Position numbers and translations under genes: made by a program
From: Tausonia pullulans
Lineage: Eukaryota > Basidiomycota > Tremellomycetes > Cystofilobasidiales > Mrakiaceae
Length of the DNA stretch: 64,000 bases
Assembly: GCA_951802195.1 (NCBI GenBank)
Contig: OX637627.1
Location: 1,054,001 to 1,118,000 of the forward strand
Direction of reading: 5' to 3'
The notes under the pieces: model-generated
Told to the model about the DNA's origin: nothing
The model's input: only the letters and a program-made list of their open reading frames with translations
The model's database searches: none
Part shown: piece by piece, positions 56,526 through 64,000 of the stretch
How the letters are laid out: each line of letters begins with the position of its first letter
Numbering within the stretch: position 1 is the first letter of the stretch

Positions 56526-59357
56526 ATGACGACCGTTCAGAGTACGTTTCAGCAGTCCATACTCCTCTCCTGCATCTGCCTTCTCACCCGTTTCGACGCT
56601 GACCTGTCCATTCTCTGACCTCGCACCCGTCTCCAGAAATCGCCGAGGTGACTCCATAGACTCTCCACCAAACCCATGGAATCCCTGCAGTGCTCACGCG
56701 GCCCTCTACTTCCACGTCAAAGATTGAGCAGGAGATGTCGAGGTGCGTCCCTCTCTCGCCGCGTCGAGCCCTCTTCGCTCAAAGCTGACGTTGCGTCCGT
56801 TCCTCGATAACAGGACGCAGAAGAACAAAGCCACGAGGTGTGTTTGAACTCACAGCACTCAGCTCGCAATGGTCCCAGTCTCTGACTTGACGATTCTCTC
56901 TGGCAGCTACCATCTTGGGTAAGCGTCCAGGTGCAGGTCGTCCGACTCTCTCCTTTGCGCGCCGCCATTCTGCGCCTGTTCGTTGCCTCGCCCTACTTGG
57001 CCACGGTGTCGCTGACTTTTGCAACAGACAACTCAAGGCTAAGCTCGCAAAGCTGAAGCGCGAGCTCATCAACCCTTCCGTGGCCGGTGGAGGAGGAGGG
57101 CCTGGCGCTGGTTTCGATGTTGCAAGAACGGGTGTGGCGTCCGTAGGGTTCATCGGAGTGCGTCCATGCCTCTTTCTGTCGACGGCGAACAAGCACTGTC
57201 ATCGTCCAACCTAGCGCTGACTGAGATTCGTGGGCTTCTCCTCCAGTTCCCGTCCGTCGGAAAGTCGACCCTAAGTGAATAGAATTATCAAGCTCTCTCG
57301 AAAGTGCGCGTCGCTTACTACCTTCGCTGCGATCCTCCTCTCTGACAGTGTCCAAGTTGACGGGCACCCACTCCGAGGCCGCCTCGTAAGTTCGAGCCGG
57401 TGTCAATTTCCGGGTAACGTGATGAGAACTGACCTTGAAACTCCTCTAGTTATGAGTTTAGTCAGTGGCCACACTTTCTGACTAAGGTCTCCATCGGACT
57501 GTTTCTGACTGTGGACATTTGATCTTCAGCGACCCTCACGACTGTTCCCGTAAGCGTCTCAGCAGCTGGATTACATTGGTCCTCTTCTGTATCGACTTGA
57601 CCTGTCTTCTTCTGAATCAGGGTACCCTCACCTGCCACGGCGCTCGCATTCGTACGTCGTCCAAACTTTGTGGGAACCACTCGCTCGAGCTCATGAGCCA
57701 TCTCCCTTGCTCTATCAACAGAGGTCTTAGACCTACCCGGTATCATTGAGGGTGCCAAGGACGGCAAGGGGCGTGGTCGTCAGGTCATCGCCGGTGCGTT
57801 AATCTTGTCGCTTTACTAATCTGCACCGAAACGAGACGTTCCGCTGACCCCTGCTCACCTCAACCCTCTCAGTCGCGCGGACGTGCAACGTACGTTTTAT
57901 CTATCTGGTCAAAATGCCTCACAGATCTCAGCTGACCTCCGCATGCCATATCAGCTTATTTTCATCGTCCTCGACGTCTTAAAGCCCCTCGGTGATCTCA
58001 AAGTCATCCAGTCCGAGCTTGAGGGCTTCGGAAGTGAGTCGCAGGATCATCGGAGGCCTCTTCACTTGCATGCTCACCGCCATCCCATGCTCACCGCCAT
58101 CCCTGCTCTTAGTTCGTCTTAACAAAAAGCCTCCTCAGATCACTGTCAAGGTTCGTCGTTGAAGAGATCGAAGAGACCGCTCGTCTAAATGCTTGGTTGA
58201 CATTCCTCTTCATTTGAACCTGACAGAAAAAGGACCGCGGAGGAGTCTGTCGTTTATTTCGATCTCAGGGGACAGGGCAGGACATACATTGACACCTCTC
58301 ACTCCCCTTTCAGATCAACCTCACCCACACTGTCCCGCTCACTCACATCGACCCCGACGAAATCAAGGCCGTTCTCAGCGAGTACAGAATGAACTCGGCC
58401 GACATCGCCATCCGCCAGCCCGAGGCTACCCGTACGTCGCTCGCGGCCACGCGTCCTTCCTGCCGCCGCCCGAGCCGCTGACAGATCATCTCCTCCAGTC
58501 GAGGACCTGATCGACGTCATTGAGGGCAACCGCGTCTACGTTCCGGCCTTGTACGTTCTCAACAAGATTGACGCCATTTCGATCGAGGAGGTACGATCGA
58601 GCCTCTATGTCTTGTTTCCAATTTCCTGGGTCTGGTGACCCATCTGCGTGTTCGTTCCCCAGCTCGACCTTCTCTACAAGATCCCCAACTCCGTGCCCAT
58701 TAGCTCTCAGATGTGGCTCAACATCGACGAGCTTATCGAGGTTGGTTTCTGTCGTCTGAGCCTCAAACGGGAGGCAGCTGACCCGTGTCTCTGGCTTTGC
58801 CCCAGTCCATGTGGCGCGCTCTTGATCTCGTCCGAGTCTATACCCGACCTAAGGGAAAGATGCCGGATTACTGTACGTCTTTCTCGCTTCACATCTCTCC
58901 GCCACTATTGCGTCTTCACAACTCCGCGACTGACTCACCCCCGTCATGTGTTCTCTTCTAGCTGCCCCGGTTGTTCTCAAGCGCGGAAAGTGCACTGTGC
59001 GTCTAAAACCTCATTGGCCTATCGCATTCAGCATGTCTGATGAATCGCCCTTGCTCTGTTACTCTAGGTCGAAGACTTCTGTAACTCAATTCACAAGGAG
59101 ATCGCCAAGTCAGTGGTCATCTGCTTCGCAAGAGCGCCTGTCTTTTCGGCGCTGACCCTTATCCTTACTCCTCAGGAACTTTAAGAGCGCCCTCGTCTTC
59201 GGAACGTCGGTTAAGCACTCAAGAGGCCAGAAGGGTCAGTCTTGGTTCTGTCTGTAGCGCACCGGAGCGCCCAACTGATGATCTTTGTGTACAATCCGCA
59301 GTCGGCCTCGATCACGTTCTTGAGGATGAGGACCTTATCACCATCTTCAAACGTTGA
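56526..59357 (+). CDS. RBG1: Developmentally regulated GTP-binding protein 1 (Rbg1/DRG1)
   Basis: Rbg1/DRG1 is a cytosolic TRAFAC-class GTPase that binds ribosomes with the partner Tma46/DFRP1 and helps translation elongation. The N-terminus is split into small exons: [28 protein letters not shown], then [20 protein letters not shown]. The G1/P-loop GFPSVGKST spans an intron near 57245, followed by [43 protein letters not shown] (G3 region), [60 protein letters not shown] and NKID (G4). The C-terminal TGS domain reads [56 protein letters not shown] and [11 protein letters not shown], with TGA at 59357. About 16 exons, several under 30 bp. It is convergent with SFA1. Confidence 0.92.
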
Positions 59358-59711
59358 GGGAAGAGCGGGTCGGTTGAGAGGCAGGGGGGAAGATACTATG
59401 CTCTTTTCGCGTCACAAAGGAGTCACGCGAGGATAGCAGGGCATACACCCAGAGAAGATGAATCACTGCAAAGCAGATGACCCTCCTCGGACAAAACCTT
59501 CGTGTAGTCCATCGCAGATGTGAAGACTGCACACCTTGCGGCTGGAACAGGTGCAGACTTTTGTTCAATAGCACATACCCACTCGTCGATGACATTGCGT
59601 GATGAGTCGTAAACTTTGTAAGTGCGCGCGTTCTCGATCGGGCGGGCCACGACCCAAAATCTCATCCATTCGCGCACGCAACTATGCAAAATGTTGTCCA
59701 ACGATGATCGA
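59358..59711. other. Convergent 3' interval between RBG1 and SFA1
   Basis: 354 bp between two stop codons facing each other. The minus-strand frame that crosses it continues out of the SFA1 last intron and is not a gene. It should hold both terminators. No repeat was seen. Confidence 0.4.
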
Positions 59712-62173
<2,462 letters not shown>

Positions 62174-62422
62174 GGCTGGTAAACTGAAAAGAGTAATCGA
62201 AGGGTTGGGAGAGAGGGTAGGTGATGGTTGAGGGACGATGAGAGTCGAGGGGCCGGCCTCCTTGTTCCTTTCCGCCTCCCTCACCCGTGCAAAAGTGGAG
62301 GTCCAGCTCTGACCCTGACTCTCGCACGAACGCATGGTTATCGCTGACAGACTCAACTCACACAACCAATTTCATCGCCCTTGAAATCCAACTGAGACGT
62401 CATATTTTGCAAGTAAACCCCG

Positions 62423-64000
62423 TCATAGAGCATTCGTGGGATTCCACTCGAGCGCGACCCTGCCCTCGTCCGACTCCTCTCCTTCGAGAGACATGCTATT
62501 CAGCAAGGCCATATCCGCCTCGTCCAACTCGATTCCCTGGCCGCCGACGAAGTTCTCCCGGATGCGGCTTGCTACAGAAGAAGAAGAGGGAGGAAGGGAC
62601 ATGAAGGGCGCGATCAGAATAGGCCAGTCGAAAAACTCGCGCAGCGTCGCCGCGCGTACCTGAGCCCGACTTGGGTAGGGGTGAAAAGCCTTTCGCCAGT
62701 GACCATGATATGAGGACCGTCGGTACCGTCGCCGAATGCTGTAGGTGGTGAACAAATAGGCAGGGACCAATTGAAGTTACTCGCAAGCTTCTGAGCTTCT
62801 GAACAATTCAACTCAACAAAGTACCTTTTCGCAGACGCTCTTGAGAGCGCGAGAGTTCCAGCCTCTGTCAGGCTTACCCTGCCAGCCAGCGCCTTCTCCC
62901 AGGCTAGCAATGGACGACGGGCCTCTCATTAGCGGGCAGTACGCTTGAACCAAGATGCCCTGCTCGCGGCAGCTGGCGACAATGGCCGTTTGAGGAAGAT
63001 GTGGGTGGATCTCGATCTGATTGGCAACAGGATCAGGAAGACCCGCTTCGGCCAGTTGCCTGAGGTGGGCAACCCCGAAGTCTGCAGATGGGAGAGACGC
63101 GCACGTGTGAGCACTGCTCGTGGGTCACGAGATCAGACACGGGCTCACTCGACACTCCGGCAGCACGGACTCGACCTGTCCCGTTGTTGACAATCTCATT
63201 GAGGAAGCCCCATGTGGACTACGATTATGCTCACGCTTTGGTTAAGTCGATACCCAAGCAAAGAGTTCATCCGGCTGTAGCCATCTCACCTGACGCCGCT
63301 CGGGTGTCATCAGCGGAGAATGCAGAAGAAAGAGATCGATATAGTCTAATACAGGAAATCAGTGAGGAGACCCTGTGAGGAGCGATCAAGTGCGCATACG
63401 ATCGACTGACCAAGTCCAAGAGCCTTGTTGGAATCGTCCACACTGGCCTCGAGGCCCTTAAGATCATCGAAGCCGCGGTACACTTTGGTCGTTACGAAGA
63501 ACTCGGATCGTGAAATGCCGGACTGTTCGCGCGGGATAATCGAGCAGGGTGAGATAAGCATCGAACACATGCTCAAGAAAGGCATCGCGACGCAACTGCG
63601 GGTTCGCTAACCTCTCTAATGGCTTCTCCGACCTCTGTCTCGTTCTCGTCTGTAGCCCTGCATCAGTATTCGCTCATCACTTGACTTCATTCGTTGCCAG
63701 AGGCGGCTGCCCGATATGAGCTCGCGGCCGCCAAAGGCGGTCGGGAGACCGGAGTAGATGGCCACATAGGCCCCCTTCCCTCAGACCCATGCTCGCCAGA
63801 GGGCAAATGAGATAGAGAAAATCGCCGACTCAAGTCTCAACTCACAGAATTGGGCTGTGTCAAACTGTCGGTAGCCGACGGCAATCGCCTCGCGAATCGA
63901 AGTCTTGCAGGCCTCGCCCTGAAGTTGATACGTTCCGAAGCCGATCAACGGAATCTGATGGCCGTTGGCGAGCTTGGCGGTCCGCTGAACTTGAGCCTCT
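62423..64000 (-). CDS. Aldo/keto reductase, 5' end beyond the window
   Basis: An NADPH-dependent aldo/keto reductase gene on the minus strand enters from the right edge. From the edge it reads VQRTAKLANGHQIPLIGFGT, YQLQGEACKTSIREAIAVGY and RQFDTAQF, then NETEVGEAIRE, which together contain the catalytic Asp and Tyr region. It continues with SGISRSEFFVTTKVYRGF (catalytic Lys), LFLLHSPLMTPERRQ (catalytic His), LPHLQQLAEAGLPDPVANQI, EIHPHLPQTAIVASCREQGI and LVQAYCPLMRGPSS, and SRIRENFVGGQGIELDEADM near the C-terminus, with TGA at 62423. All four catalytic residues appear present. About eight short exons are needed; the joints near 62600-62700 are not resolved. Substrate is unknown. The annotated span is 5'-partial. 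It lies codirectionally 250 bp upstream of SFA1, another oxidoreductase, but no functional link is shown. Confidence 0.88.

Noticed and set aside
56190-56657. Minus-strand ORF upstream of RBG1
   Set aside because: It overlaps RBG1 exon 1 and intron, shows no domain and lacks support from composition.

Overview
The window looks like one scaffold of a GC-rich basidiomycete yeast genome, most like the Rhodotorula/Rhodosporidium (Microbotryomycetes) group. Evidence: dense gene packing, many short GT-AG introns (often 40-120 bp), fungal housekeeping proteins and a 200-base N gap of a draft assembly. The species-level placement is inference from style and protein resemblance; no search was run.

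Left host block (1-10.8 kb): the 5' part of an unrecognised minus-strand gene; eIF3d (translation initiation); TRS31 (TRAPP vesicle tethering); CBC1 (nuclear cap-binding CBP80); TAD2 (tRNA wobble A-to-I deaminase); and a small predicted single-pass membrane protein. eIF3d and TRS31 are head to head, TRS31 and CBC1 are tail to tail only 46 bp apart, and TAD2 is divergent from the small membrane protein gene.

Central block (about 10.87-36.50 kb): a nest of LTR retrotransposons with no host gene recognised. It holds one whole-looking Ty3/gypsy chromovirus (23953-30121) with LTRs that read as identical and a 5-bp target duplication, several broken gypsy and Ty1/copia copies, solo and compound LTRs, a tandem copia array and an assembly gap. 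The dominant structure is a large inverted repeat: 11592-17628 and 30122-36158 are mirror images with no length difference at any boundary checked. It is either a very recent inverted duplication or an assembly artefact.

Right host block (36.9-64.0 kb): VMA21 (V-ATPase assembly, ER), ATM1 (mitochondrial ABC exporter for Fe-S biogenesis), a doubtful acidic ORF, a giant FMP27/BLTP2-type bridge-like lipid transfer protein gene (about 11.9 kb), an NDUFAF3-like complex I assembly factor, the translational GTPase RBG1/DRG1, the class III alcohol dehydrogenase SFA1 (formaldehyde detoxification) and the 5'-incomplete end of an aldo/keto reductase gene.

The host genes form no operon-like pathway; they are ordinary euchromatic neighbours. 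I found no convincing new biological system. The points most worth a second look are the palindromic transposon nest, its young chromovirus, the compound LTR with a single target duplication, and a few unplaced small host ORFs. Exon borders were read by eye from splice consensus and reading frame and should be taken as approximate unless stated.
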